In this document: in pieces, positions 1-6,922 of the stretch
How the letters are laid out: every line of letters starts with the position of its first letter
How positions within the stretch are numbered: position 1 is the stretch's first letter
Origin: DASVFB01 sp036380275
GTDB taxonomy: Bacteria; Actinomycetota; Thermoleophilia; Gaiellales; Gaiellaceae
DNA length: 26,250 bases
Assembly (NCBI GenBank): GCA_036380275.1
Contig: DASVFB010000260.1
Coordinates: forward strand, 1-26,250
Reading direction: 5' to 3'
Program-made: the position numbers and the translations under genes
The notes under the pieces: generated by a model
Databases searched by the model: none
What the model saw: the letters and a program-made list of their open reading frames with translations, nothing else
Told to the model about the DNA's origin: nothing

Positions 1-1859
1 TCGTCGCGGACGCGCATGTCGAAGTAGACATACACGGTCGCCAGCGCGACGAACGGCATCGTCAGCGTGTACACGATCCCTGCTACGAGGTTGAGCCACA
101 CGAGCGGCACGTTCGTCAGGAGGATCAGCACCGCACCGAGCAGCGGGCCGAGGGCGAGGGCCAGAACCGCGCCCGCCGCGCCGAGCGACGCGACCTTGAG
201 CCACCCGTGACGCACCAGGCGTCGGCTGCGCCGGAGACCGTCGATCGCGCCCGTGCCTTCGAGCTCGATTACGGGAGCAACCAACGCCCACCGGACGGCG
301 AGCCAGATCGCAATCGGCACCAGGAAGACGGTTGTGAAGAGCAATGAGACGACGATCGAGGCGATCGTGAGCGCAACCAGGAGCGGCCGGGCGCCGTCGA
401 GCGACATCCGGTAGGCCTGCAGCGGCCCGATCCCTCGACCTCGGTCGATCTCGGCCAGTGCCCGCGCGGTGGCAGCCATCACGAGACCGAGCCCGAACAG
501 GGTCAAGGCAGTACCGAGTGCCACGACCACGAACACGACGACGCCACCGGCCCCGCCCTCGGTCTCGATGCCGAAGACGCTCGAGGTGCGGAGGAGGAGC
601 GAATCGGCCACGGTCACGATCACGGAGATCGGCAATGCGAGCAGGCCGATGCCGAGAACGAGCGGCAACCGCTTGACGTACATGCGCCCCGAGGCGGCCA
701 GGATCTGGCCCCAGGCGCGGCGACGCGCGAGCCGGAACGGCGTCGCCGGCCGCCAGGTCGCGCGCGAGAGCGCAACAGCGATCAGGACGACGAGAGCGAG
801 AAGCGTGACGATCGCCCCCGGCAGATGACCCAGACTTCGCCGAAGCGCGTTGGAGCCAGCGGCGACCGCGCCGCAGAAGAAGTCCGTCGCCCCGGTCCCG
901 AACGCGCCGCCTGCGGGAACCCCGATGCTCCGTTCGCGCCAATCCTCCGATATCCGAATCGGCTCCGTCCACTGACTCTTGAGATTCGGCCCGGTCGGTC
1001 CGTTGAAGAATGCCTTCTGAAGCTCGCCCCAGCGGCCCTCGAAGCCGATCCATGGAAACGCCGCGCGTGCCTCCGCGGGATCGCTCGGAATCGTCCGCAC
1101 GATGGGACTGATCTCGCGCGTCGGGCCTCGCGTGTCGTCGCAGCCGACTCCCTCCGAGCCCTGACTGCCCAGAAAGAGCGCCTCGTCGTAGAAGTTCGCG
1201 TGCGAACCGGCGGCCGGGTGGACAACGGGATGCGTTCCGTGCATGAGCTCGAGCTTCTCGTCGCCCCAGTTCGCGCGCTCCGCTCCCTCGTGCTGGCTGT
1301 ACCCGACGGAGACAGGCCGGCCTGCGAGTGCATCGCTCGCGCTCGACGCATCGAAGTCGAGCTGGATCATCTCCCAGTCACCTTCGTGCGTGTTGTTCCA
1401 GTCGTTGAAGACGTAGTAGAACCAGTACTGCAGCGCGAGCTTTCCGGGGAAGCTCGGATCCGTCGCCACGTGCGCGTAGACGGTCGGCGACATTCCCTTC
1501 GTGACGCGTCGTCCCCATCGCTCATAGCCGCATCCCGGGTCGAGAGCGTCCCCGGGGAAGTCGAGGTGATACTCGTAGCGCTGCGGTGAGAGGTCTCCGG
1601 CTGACGGCGCGATCTTCACGAGGTCTCGACCCCACGGCCCGCGCAGCGCCACGGTCGGCTCGTGGAACAGGGCGTCGACGTCGATCGGCTCGTACGGCTC
1701 GCCCCGGCCGCACTCCTCGGCCTGCTTCACGAGCTTGACGACCGGCGCATACCGTTGCGCGAGCTTGTTCTCGTCGACGGTGCTGCCCGCGGCAGCCGAC
1801 GCCAGGCCGAGCGCGGCGAGGCATGCGGCACCGAGCGAGACGGAGACGCGTCTCCTCAT
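1..1859 (-). CDS. Secreted Vps62-domain protein fused to a multi-pass membrane domain (3' end beyond window)
   Basis: The reading frame is open from an ATG at 1859 to the window edge (619 codons, no stop), so the C-terminus is missing. Residues 1-24 form a signal peptide (Arg-rich start, Ala/Leu core, AAAG end), which supports this ATG. Residues about 30-290 resemble the Vps62-related family (PF06101): an aromatic run at 145-149, the hallmark HEGDWE at 158-163, a GYSQHEGAER segment near 186-195 and GTHPVV...GSHANFY at 208-224. From about 347 there are roughly six hydrophobic segments (347-364, 398-418, 438-462, 494-522, 555-583, 590-612). The stretch at 531-555 (EGTGAIDGLRRSRRLVRHGW) resembles bacterial multi-pass domains of the GPDPase-membrane/DUF975 kind; that is a resemblance only. 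The function is unknown. The Vps62-like part should lie outside the membrane. It is divergent from the DUF2252 gene, with a 71-bp gap. Confidence 0.8.
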   Translation of the reverse strand, partial: MRRRVSVSLGAACLAALGLASAAAGSTVDENKLAQRYAPVVKLVKQAEECGRGEPYEPIDVDALFHEPTVALRGPWGRDLVKIAPSAGDLSPQRYEYHLDFPGDALDPGCGYERWGRRVTKGMSPTVYAHVATDPSFPGKLALQYWFYYVFNDWNNTHEGDWEMIQLDFDASSASDALAGRPVSVGYSQHEGAERANWGDEKLELMHGTHPVVHPAAGSHANFYDEALFLGSQGSEGVGCDDTRGPTREISPIVRTIPSDPAEARAAFPWIGFEGRWGELQKAFFNGPTGPNLKSQWTEPIRISEDWRERSIGVPAGGAFGTGATDFFCGAVAAGSNALRRSLGHLPGAIVTLLALVVLIAVALSRATWRPATPFRLARRRAWGQILAASGRMYVKRLPLVLGIGLLALPISVIVTVADSLLLRTSSVFGIETEGGAGGVVVFVVVALGTALTLFGLGLVMAATARALAEIDRGRGIGPLQAYRMSLDGARPLLVALTIASIVVSLLFTTVFLVPIAIWLAVRWALVAPVIELEGTGAIDGLRRSRRLVRHGWLKVASLGAAGAVLALALGPLLGAVLILLTNVPLVWLNLVAGIVYTLTMPFVALATVYVYFDMRVRD

Positions 1860-1930
1860 TCTTCAGGCTTCGCCGCGGGAGAATCCAATCCTCACCGCTG
1901 CCGCCCCGTGGCTGATGCGATGCTCCGTCC

Positions 1931-3367
1931 ATGACGAGCGGGAGTGCACTGGCCGGGCGGCACGTCCACCTCAGCGTCGACGAGCGGGTCGCTCGTGGGA
2001 AGGCAGCGCGCACGGCGGCGCCGCGGTCGAGCCACGGCAAGTGGGAGGCGGCGGCGAACCGCCCAGATCCGATCGCGCTGCTCGAGGAGCAGGCCGAGAG
2101 TCGTGTTCCCGACCTGGTCCCGATCCGCTACGGCCGGATGCTCGACTCGTCGTTCGCGTTCTTCCGTGGTGCTGCCTTGATCATGGCGGCCGACCTGGCC
2201 CCGACGCCCCGGTCGGGGGTCAACGTCCAGCTTTGCGGCGATGCGCACCTGTCGAACTTCGGAGTGTTCGGCTCGCCCGAGCGGCAATTGATGTTCGACA
2301 TCAACGACTTCGACGAAACGCTCCCGGGCCCGTGGGAGTGGGACGTGAAACGTCTCGCCGCGAGCGTCGAGGTGCTGGGTCGCGACCTCGCGTTCCGCAA
2401 GGCCGATCGTCGCGAGATCGTCGAGGCCGGGGTCCGTCAGTACCGGAACACGATGCGGAAAGCTGCCGGCATGCAAACGCTCGCGGCCTGGTACGACCAT
2501 CTGGACACAGACCAGATCCTGGGCTGGGTCCGAGACGAGGTGAGCGCGAAGCGACTGGCCAAGGACGAGCTGAAGCGCGCCGAGAAGCACGTCGCAAAGG
2601 CGAGAACCCGAGACAGCACGCGTGTCTTCGCCAAGCGCGCGGACGAGATCGACGGTCAGCTGCGAATCGTTGCCGACCCGCCGCTGATCGTGCCGATCGA
2701 CGACTTGCTCCCGCCCGGAACGGACCGCGACGAGGCAGAGGAGTGGGTGCGGTCGCTGGTCACGGCGTACCGAGGATCGCTCGCCGACCACCACCACCCG
2801 ATCGAGGAGTTCGAGTACGTCCACACCGCGCGAAAAGTCGTGGGCGTGGGTAGCGTCGGAACCCGTGCCTGGATCCACCTGTTCGTGGGCCGGGACGACC
2901 AGGATCCCCTGTTCCTGCAGTCGAAGGAGGCCGAGGCCTCGGTGCTTGAGCGGTTCGCCGGGAGAAGCGAGCACCCCCACCACGGCAGGCGGGTCGTGGT
3001 CGGCCAGCGACTGATGCAGGCAGCCAGCGACATCTTTCTCGGCTGGCTCCGCGTCGAGGGGATCGACGGCCGGACCCGCGACTACTACATCCGCCAGCTC
3101 CACGACTGGAAGGGCGGCGCCGACGTCGAGAGGCTGCTGGTTACCGGCGCGACGCTCTACACCCGCCTGTGCGGAGCGACCCTCGCCCGCGCGCACGCGC
3201 GCTGGGGCGACCGGATCGCCATCGCCTCCTATCTGGGCAAGGGCGACGGGTTCGACCGGGCGATCGCGGACTTCGCAACGGCGTACGCCGATCAGAACGA
3301 ACGCGACTACGAGGCGTTCGCGAGAGCCGTCGACTCGGGGCGGCTCACGGCGCAGAGTGGCCTTTGA
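1931..3367 (+). CDS. DUF2252 family protein (kinase-like fold)
   Basis: A 478-residue protein matching the DUF2252 family (PF10009), usually 400-480 aa and of unknown function. Visible hallmarks are IRYGRM (65-70), CGDAHLSNFGVF (102-113), FDINDFDE (122-129) and PWEWDVKRLA (134-143). The GDAHLSNF and DINDFD pair recalls the catalytic HxDxxxxN and metal-binding (I)DFD motifs of aminoglycoside/choline kinase folds, so a phosphotransferase activity is plausible but unproven. There is no signal peptide or membrane segment, so it is probably cytosolic. The start is the ATG at 1931; no convincing Shine-Dalgarno sequence precedes it. The gene converges on the SIMPL gene with only 12 bp between the stops. 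Confidence 0.88.
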   Translation: MTSGSALAGRHVHLSVDERVARGKAARTAAPRSSHGKWEAAANRPDPIALLEEQAESRVPDLVPIRYGRMLDSSFAFFRGAALIMAADLAPTPRSGVNVQLCGDAHLSNFGVFGSPERQLMFDINDFDETLPGPWEWDVKRLAASVEVLGRDLAFRKADRREIVEAGVRQYRNTMRKAAGMQTLAAWYDHLDTDQILGWVRDEVSAKRLAKDELKRAEKHVAKARTRDSTRVFAKRADEIDGQLRIVADPPLIVPIDDLLPPGTDRDEAEEWVRSLVTAYRGSLADHHHPIEEFEYVHTARKVVGVGSVGTRAWIHLFVGRDDQDPLFLQSKEAEASVLERFAGRSEHPHHGRRVVVGQRLMQAASDIFLGWLRVEGIDGRTRDYYIRQLHDWKGGADVERLLVTGATLYTRLCGATLARAHARWGDRIAIASYLGKGDGFDRAIADFATAYADQNERDYEAFARAVDSGRLTAQSGL

Positions 3368-3372
3368 AGGCC
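3359..3372. terminator. Short palindrome at the convergent gene ends
   Basis: GGCCTT (3359-3364) and AAGGCC (3367-3372) form a 6-bp stem around TG and overlap the DUF2252 stop codon. It sits where two genes converge. Neither side has a T-run, so it is at best a weak bidirectional terminator. Confidence 0.25.
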
Positions 3373-3379
3373 GGCCGGG

Positions 3380-4093
3380 CTAGTCGATCCCGAAGACGAC
3401 GCGTACGCTGGCAGTGATCTCGGCGGTGCCCGGCTCGATCGGCGTCCCGACGTCCACAGCCCTCATCGCGGTGCCGTAGACGAGCGGCCCGGGGCTCGCC
3501 GGGCTCTCGCTCAGCGACCGCACGGAGCCGAGCGAGACGCCTGCGGCGAGTGCCAGCGCAGCTGCCTTCTCCCGCGCGTTCGCAACGGCCTTCTCGAGTG
3601 CGTCGCGGTAGAGCTTGTCCTGGTCGTCGCGCGCGAGCGCCGGGCCGCTGACGTTGTTGGCGCCTGCGGCGACCGCGGCGTCGATCACGTCGCCGACGTC
3701 GGAGAGACCGTGCACGAGCGCCGACACCGAGTTCGACGCGTTGTAGCCCGTGATCTTCTGCCCGTCCCCGTCGTAGCGCGGGTTGACGGACACGAACTCG
3801 GTCTGCAGGTCCTTCGATGCGACTCCCGCGTCCTTCAGCGCCGCAATCACCTTCGCCATCGCCTTCGCGTTGAGGTCCATCGCCTCCGAGGCGGTCGCGC
3901 CGTCCGTCGTGACACCCGCGGACAGCCTCGCACTGTCCGGCGTCGTCGTCACCGAACCGGTACCCACGACGCTTAGCGTGCCCGCCGGGGGGTCGGTGCT
4001 GTCGGCGTGGATCATGCGCGGCGCTCCGACACCTGCGATTGCCGACGCCGCGAGCACCAGAGCGCTGATCCAGACGATGTTGCGGGCCTTCAT
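3380..4093 (-). CDS. SIMPL (DUF541/YggE-like) exported protein
   Basis: A 237-residue protein with an N-terminal signal peptide or anchor (residues 1-30, hydrophobic core WISALVLAASAIAGVG). It then begins with the typical SIMPL opening LSVVGTGSVTTTPDSARLSAGV (about 40-61, where the domain starts) and continues with NAKAMAKVIAALKDAGV, a KDLQTEFVSVNPRY strand, and a late ALEKAVANAREKAAALA helix followed by a VRVVFGI final strand. This is the YggE/BP26/SIMPL family (PF04402). Members are periplasmic or extracytoplasmic, form oligomers in some species, and have no agreed enzymatic role. The ATG at 4093 is preceded by a promoter-like -10 only 5 nt away, suggesting a leaderless transcript. Confidence 0.88.
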   Translation of the reverse strand: MKARNIVWISALVLAASAIAGVGAPRMIHADSTDPPAGTLSVVGTGSVTTTPDSARLSAGVTTDGATASEAMDLNAKAMAKVIAALKDAGVASKDLQTEFVSVNPRYDGDGQKITGYNASNSVSALVHGLSDVGDVIDAAVAAGANNVSGPALARDDQDKLYRDALEKAVANAREKAAALALAAGVSLGSVRSLSESPASPGPLVYGTAMRAVDVGTPIEPGTAEITASVRVVFGID

Positions 4094-4098
4094 CGACG

Positions 4099-4128
4099 CT
4101 TATACGACGCCGACGGCGATTACGTCAC
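4099..4128 (-). promoter_or_regulatory. Candidate promoter of the SIMPL gene (leaderless geometry)
   Basis: On the minus strand, GTGACG (4128-4123) and TATAAG (4104-4099) are separated by 18 bp. TATAAG matches the sigma-A type -10 at five of six positions. Only 5 nt separate it from the ATG at 4093, so transcription would start at or next to the A of the start codon. Leaderless mRNAs are common in Actinobacteria. No Shine-Dalgarno sequence is present, which fits. Confidence 0.45.
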
Positions 4129-4138
4129 AGGCGGTCGA

Positions 4139-4666
4139 TCAGGCTGCTGTGGCGCTGCCGAGCGGGCCTTCGCCCAGGTACGGCGCCCACGTCTGCGGGA
4201 TCTTCGGCGCGGCGATCCGGATGAAGAGCGACGGCGGCGGCGGAGTCGGATGCACCCGCATCTTCAGCCCGACCTCCTCGACGAGCCTGTCGCCCTTGCG
4301 CAGGTTGCAGGGCGCGCAGGAGGTCACGACATTCTCCCAGACGGAGTCACCGCCTCTGCTTCGCGGCACCACATGATCGAGTGTCAACCGACCTGCTGAG
4401 CCGCAGTAGACGCAGCGCCAGCCGTCCCGCGCGAAGAGCGCCCGCCGCGAGATCTTCCGCTTCACCGTTCGAGGAACGCGCACGTAGTGCACGAGCCGGA
4501 TCACGTTCGGCCAGACGAACGTCGAGCTGGCCGATCGGAGCGGCCGATCGAGCGACTCGATCACCTCGGCCTTGCCCTTGAACACGAGGACGTGCGCACG
4601 CTTGACCGTGCACACGTTCAGGGGCTCATAGCTGGCATTGAGGACGAGAACCTGCACCGCTTTCAA
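4139..4666 (-). CDS. HNH endonuclease family protein
   Basis: A 175-residue HNH-family nuclease, probably acting on DNA. The N-terminal part (VLVLNASYEPLNV at about 6-18, then KRAHVLVFKGKAEVIE at 22-37) is the conserved opening of a common actinobacterial HNH family. The nuclease core has a zinc-binding pair C85-x2-C88, LTLDHVVPRSRGG (95-106) with the catalytic His98, Asn112 in WENVVTSC, and a second pair C117-x2-C120 before NLRKG. No ATG is available near the N-terminus. I chose TTG at 4666 because AGAAGG (4678-4673) lies 6 nt upstream; GTG at 4657 is the alternative. The family role is unsettled; it is usually chromosomal and not part of a restriction system. The C-terminal tail is Pro-rich (TPPPP at 141-145). 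Confidence 0.85.
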   Translation of the reverse strand: MKAVQVLVLNASYEPLNVCTVKRAHVLVFKGKAEVIESLDRPLRSASSTFVWPNVIRLVHYVRVPRTVKRKISRRALFARDGWRCVYCGSAGRLTLDHVVPRSRGGDSVWENVVTSCAPCNLRKGDRLVEEVGLKMRVHPTPPPPSLFIRIAAPKIPQTWAPYLGEGPLGSATAA

Positions 4667-4718
4667 AATGTACCTTCTCACGTGGCCGCAAACGCTTCGC
4701 GGAAGGGCGTCGTCGTTG

Positions 4719-5021
4719 TTACTGCGCGTGGAACTCGTACGAGCGCACCTCGTCGCAGACCTCGATTCGATAGTCGGAGAAGAAGCGCTCGCGACCGCGC
4801 TGCTGCGCGACCACGTGCTCGGGATGATCGTGCCAGGCCCGAAGCGACTCGTGCGAATCGAAGCGCACGACGAGGAGCTCTCCGCCTTCGACGGCCGCGT
4901 AGTCCATCCCGAGAAAACCGGGCATGGAGCTCGCGAGCTCCCCCATTCGCGCACCGGTCTCCTCGTACTCAGACTTCGGAAGGTCGGGACGCAACTTGAT
5001 GCTGAACACCACGACGACCAT
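4719..5021 (-). CDS. ABM-fold (antibiotic biosynthesis monooxygenase-like) small protein
   Basis: A 100-residue protein with the layout of the dimeric alpha/beta barrel ABM superfamily (PF03992). It has an opening beta strand MVVVVFSIKLRPD, a helix around EYEETGARMGELASSMPGF, a second strand pair (LGMDYAAVEGGELLVVRFDS), then ESLRAWHDHPEHVVAQQRGRE, which is the usual 'W..HP.H....' helix, and a closing strand IEVCDEVRSYEF. Members include small monooxygenases and heme-degrading enzymes, but many are uncharacterised, so the substrate cannot be read from sequence. The ATG at 5021 has a strong ribosome-binding site (GAAAGGGG, minus strand 5034-5027, 5 nt spacing). It lies 30 bp downstream of the DUF4446 gene, probably in one transcript. 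Confidence 0.75.
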   Translation of the reverse strand: MVVVVFSIKLRPDLPKSEYEETGARMGELASSMPGFLGMDYAAVEGGELLVVRFDSHESLRAWHDHPEHVVAQQRGRERFFSDYRIEVCDEVRSYEFHAQ

Positions 5022-5051
5022 GCCTACCCCTTTCGTGCTTGCGAGATCGCG

Positions 5052-5528
5052 TCAGCGGGCCATCGCCCGCTCGACAGCCTCTCGCTCCTCGGGCGAAAGC
5101 GCAACCGGCGCGCGTCCCTGGTCGAGCTCTTTGACGTAGATCCGCGCGTAGTCGCGGCCCTGGATCGCGGAGACGACGACACCCGTGCGCGACGAGTCGA
5201 GCATCGCAAGCGACGCCGACTGGTGCCCGCCGGCGTCCGAGAGCGCGTCGTAGCGGACGATCGACGTCCTGGCGATCGTTCCATCGACACGGCGGTCGAC
5301 GCGCGACAGTCCGGCTGCGATCTCATCGACGGTGCGCAGCACGTCGTCGATGCGTGCCTGCAGCGAGACGGCGAAGTCGACGAGATCCTGCTTGCGTCCC
5401 CCGAGCAGGACGCGCTGCGCAGCACGCGCGCGGCGAAGCAGAACGAGCGTCCAGGCCCAAGCAATCAGACCGATCGCTGCCAGGGCCGCAGCAGCGATCG
5501 CGATCCACCCTGCTGTGGAAGCGCTCAC
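5052..5528 (-). CDS. DUF4446 family membrane-anchored protein
   Basis: A 158-residue protein with one N-terminal membrane segment (about residues 7-31) followed by a helical, coiled-coil-like linker (LQARIDDVLRTVDEIAAGLSRVD). It ends in the DUF4446 (PF14584) signature: RYDALSDAGGHQSASLAMLD (92-111), then GVVVSAIQGRDYARIYVK and a terminal LSPEEREAVERA helix. Family members in Actinobacteria and Firmicutes are short, single-pass and of unknown function. The start is GTG at 5528. A TAGGAT hexamer lies 7 nt upstream on the coding strand, so this gene may also be leaderless. It heads the minus-strand group DUF4446, ABM, HNH, SIMPL. Confidence 0.82.
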   Translation of the reverse strand: MSASTAGWIAIAAAALAAIGLIAWAWTLVLLRRARAAQRVLLGGRKQDLVDFAVSLQARIDDVLRTVDEIAAGLSRVDRRVDGTIARTSIVRYDALSDAGGHQSASLAMLDSSRTGVVVSAIQGRDYARIYVKELDQGRAPVALSPEEREAVERAMAR

Positions 5529-5535
5529 TCAGCCC

Positions 5536-5541
5536 ATCCTA
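5536..5541 (-). promoter_or_regulatory. Candidate -10 element of the DUF4446 gene
   Basis: TAGGAT (minus strand 5541-5536) fits the actinobacterial TANNNT -10 pattern and is followed by 7 nt and then the GTG start at 5528, the spacing expected for a leaderless mRNA. No good -35 is visible 16-18 bp upstream. AGGA within the same hexamer could instead act as a Shine-Dalgarno sequence. Confidence 0.3.
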
Positions 5542-5562
5542 AGCCCGAAGCTGAACCTCTCG

Positions 5563-5654
5563 CCGGCAGCGCGGCTTTGCCGCGCTGCTAACCAACCGCC
5601 TACGAAGAAGCACACCTCACAAACCCGCCTTGGGCACGCGCGCCGCAGGCGCGC
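5563..5654. repeat. Intergenic repeat element, copy A (two palindromes)
   Basis: This copy starts with a hairpin of 10-bp arms (5566-5575 and 5579-5588, loop TTT). An AACCGC-containing linker follows. It ends in GCGCGCC (5638-5644), GCA, GGCGCGC (5648-5654); this hairpin extends past the copy with GGGCA (5632-5636) pairing to TGCCC (5656-5660) across one C/C mismatch. The order of blocks and many bases match 16469-16560, which indicates a repeated element family. Confidence 0.55.
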
Positions 5655-5668
5655 CTGCCCGGTTTCCC

Positions 5669-5695
5669 GGCCCAAAGTGCGAAGCACTTTGGGCC
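5669..5695. terminator. Perfect 12-bp hairpin downstream of the CARDB-like gene
   Basis: GGCCCAAAGTGC (5669-5680) and its exact complement GCACTTTGGGCC (5684-5695) flank a 3-nt loop (GAA). It begins 2 bp after the stop of the minus-strand gene ending at 5698, so it would form at the 3' end of that mRNA. There is no T-run on either side, so it is either a U-less terminator, an mRNA 3'-end stabiliser, or part of the neighbouring repeat element. Confidence 0.5.
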
Positions 5696-5697
5696 GA

Positions 5698-6852
5698 TCA
5701 GCTCAAGCTGAAAATCACGGGGTACTGGTAGGTGTTGTTCTCGATCCGCGCCTCATCCTTCACAGGCGTCACGTCAACCTTGAGGGTCACGCGCGAGCCG
5801 AACACGCCGGTCACGTCGATGTTCTTGAAGGTGACCTTCACGATCTCACCCGGGTTGATCACGTCGATCGTCTGAGTCTGCTTGATCGGCGTTCCCTGCT
5901 TCTGGATCGTCAGAGTCACCGGGATCTTGCTCTCGAGGTTGTCGCCGGTGTTCTTGACCGCGACCTCGAACGCGAGGTTGGTCGACGCGATCACCTTGTT
6001 GTCCGCCACGCGCGAGAGGACGAGGCCCTGCGGCTGTGCGGTGACCGACTCGATGCCTGTGCCGTGCAGTCCTCCTCCCGTGCCGCCGGTGGCCGCGCCC
6101 TTGATCCGCTTGAAGATCTCGGCGAACGTCGCTGCGCTCACGATGTCTGTGTTGCCGACGATGTGCGACTGCGGCACGACCACGCCGTGGATGCCTTGCT
6201 GGTCGAGAATCAGCCCGGCCGGGGTCTGGAAGAGGTCGTCCCACACGACGTCGCTCGCGACCAACCGCTTCGCTTGTTCGGCGAGCACGGTTCCTGCCCG
6301 GTCGGAGTCCTTGAGCTTCGCCGTCGACTTGAACGCGTCCGCGAGCCCACGCAGCCCGCTGACGCGGAGCTGCAGCGCCTCGATCAGCTGCCGGTTCGCT
6401 TCGCGCAGGTGGCCCGGCGGATTCAGCGACTCGCCACGCGCGACGTTCTGCTGCTCCTGCTGCGCAAGCCCGTTCAGCTTCGCCTCGAGCTCCTTCTCCT
6501 TGATTCCCGGCGTGACGAGGTTGCTGTTCAGCGTCCGGCCGATCTGGGTCGACGACTTCGCGATCGACGAGACGTCGTCCATGTAGTTGCTGTACGCGTT
6601 GGCCTTGGCGTCGTTCTGGCAACCCTGGATCCAGAAGACCAGCAGGACGACGACGACGATCGCGGCCGCGATCAGGCCGACGAGCCGCAGGATCGGCGTC
6701 AGGCCGGTCGGCGGCCCTACGGGCCCGCGGGGCCGCCTAGGGCCCCGTTTGGGCCCCGGCTCGTCCCGCACCGGCCGTCGGCGTTGCGTGACGGTTTCTT
6801 CGTCCGGCTCGTCGAAGAAGTCGAACTCGAAGTCGTCTTCACGGGTGGTCAA
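5698..6852 (-). CDS. Single-pass membrane protein with CARDB-like extracellular domain
   Basis: A 384-residue protein of unrecognised function. The cytoplasmic tail is very acidic and Phe-rich (residues 6-19), then Arg/Pro/Gly-rich (24-50). One membrane segment spans about 54-75 and ends at Cys78. Residues 80-210 form an extracytoplasmic helical region rich in Gln/Lys/Glu. Residues about 265-384 look like a CARDB/Ig-type beta domain: FEVAVKNTGDNLES (295-308), PVTLTIQKQGTPI, a NPGEIVKVTF turn, and a closing VKDEARIENNTY before the last strand. Such domains often bind other proteins or cell-wall material. The start is TTG at 6852, the least certain part. It is divergent from the kinase at 6923 (70-bp gap), so the two may share regulation. 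Confidence 0.72.
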   Translation of the reverse strand: MTTREDDFEFDFFDEPDEETVTQRRRPVRDEPGPKRGPRRPRGPVGPPTGLTPILRLVGLIAAAIVVVVLLVFWIQGCQNDAKANAYSNYMDDVSSIAKSSTQIGRTLNSNLVTPGIKEKELEAKLNGLAQQEQQNVARGESLNPPGHLREANRQLIEALQLRVSGLRGLADAFKSTAKLKDSDRAGTVLAEQAKRLVASDVVWDDLFQTPAGLILDQQGIHGVVVPQSHIVGNTDIVSAATFAEIFKRIKGAATGGTGGGLHGTGIESVTAQPQGLVLSRVADNKVIASTNLAFEVAVKNTGDNLESKIPVTLTIQKQGTPIKQTQTIDVINPGEIVKVTFKNIDVTGVFGSRVTLKVDVTPVKDEARIENNTYQYPVIFSLS

Positions 6853-6922
6853 CAGCCGGACTCTAGCCAGTGGATCGGACTCGAAAGGAGTCTGACCGCC
6901 TGCGGCATAAGAGTTTCGGACG

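Noticed and set aside
5669..5695. Classical rho-independent terminator
   Set aside because: The stem is perfect but no T-run follows on either strand, so I list it only as a hairpin of likely 3'-end function.
6711..6760. Cluster of GGGCCC palindromes
   Set aside because: It lies in codons for the Pro/Gly/Arg patch of the CARDB-like protein; codon use explains it.
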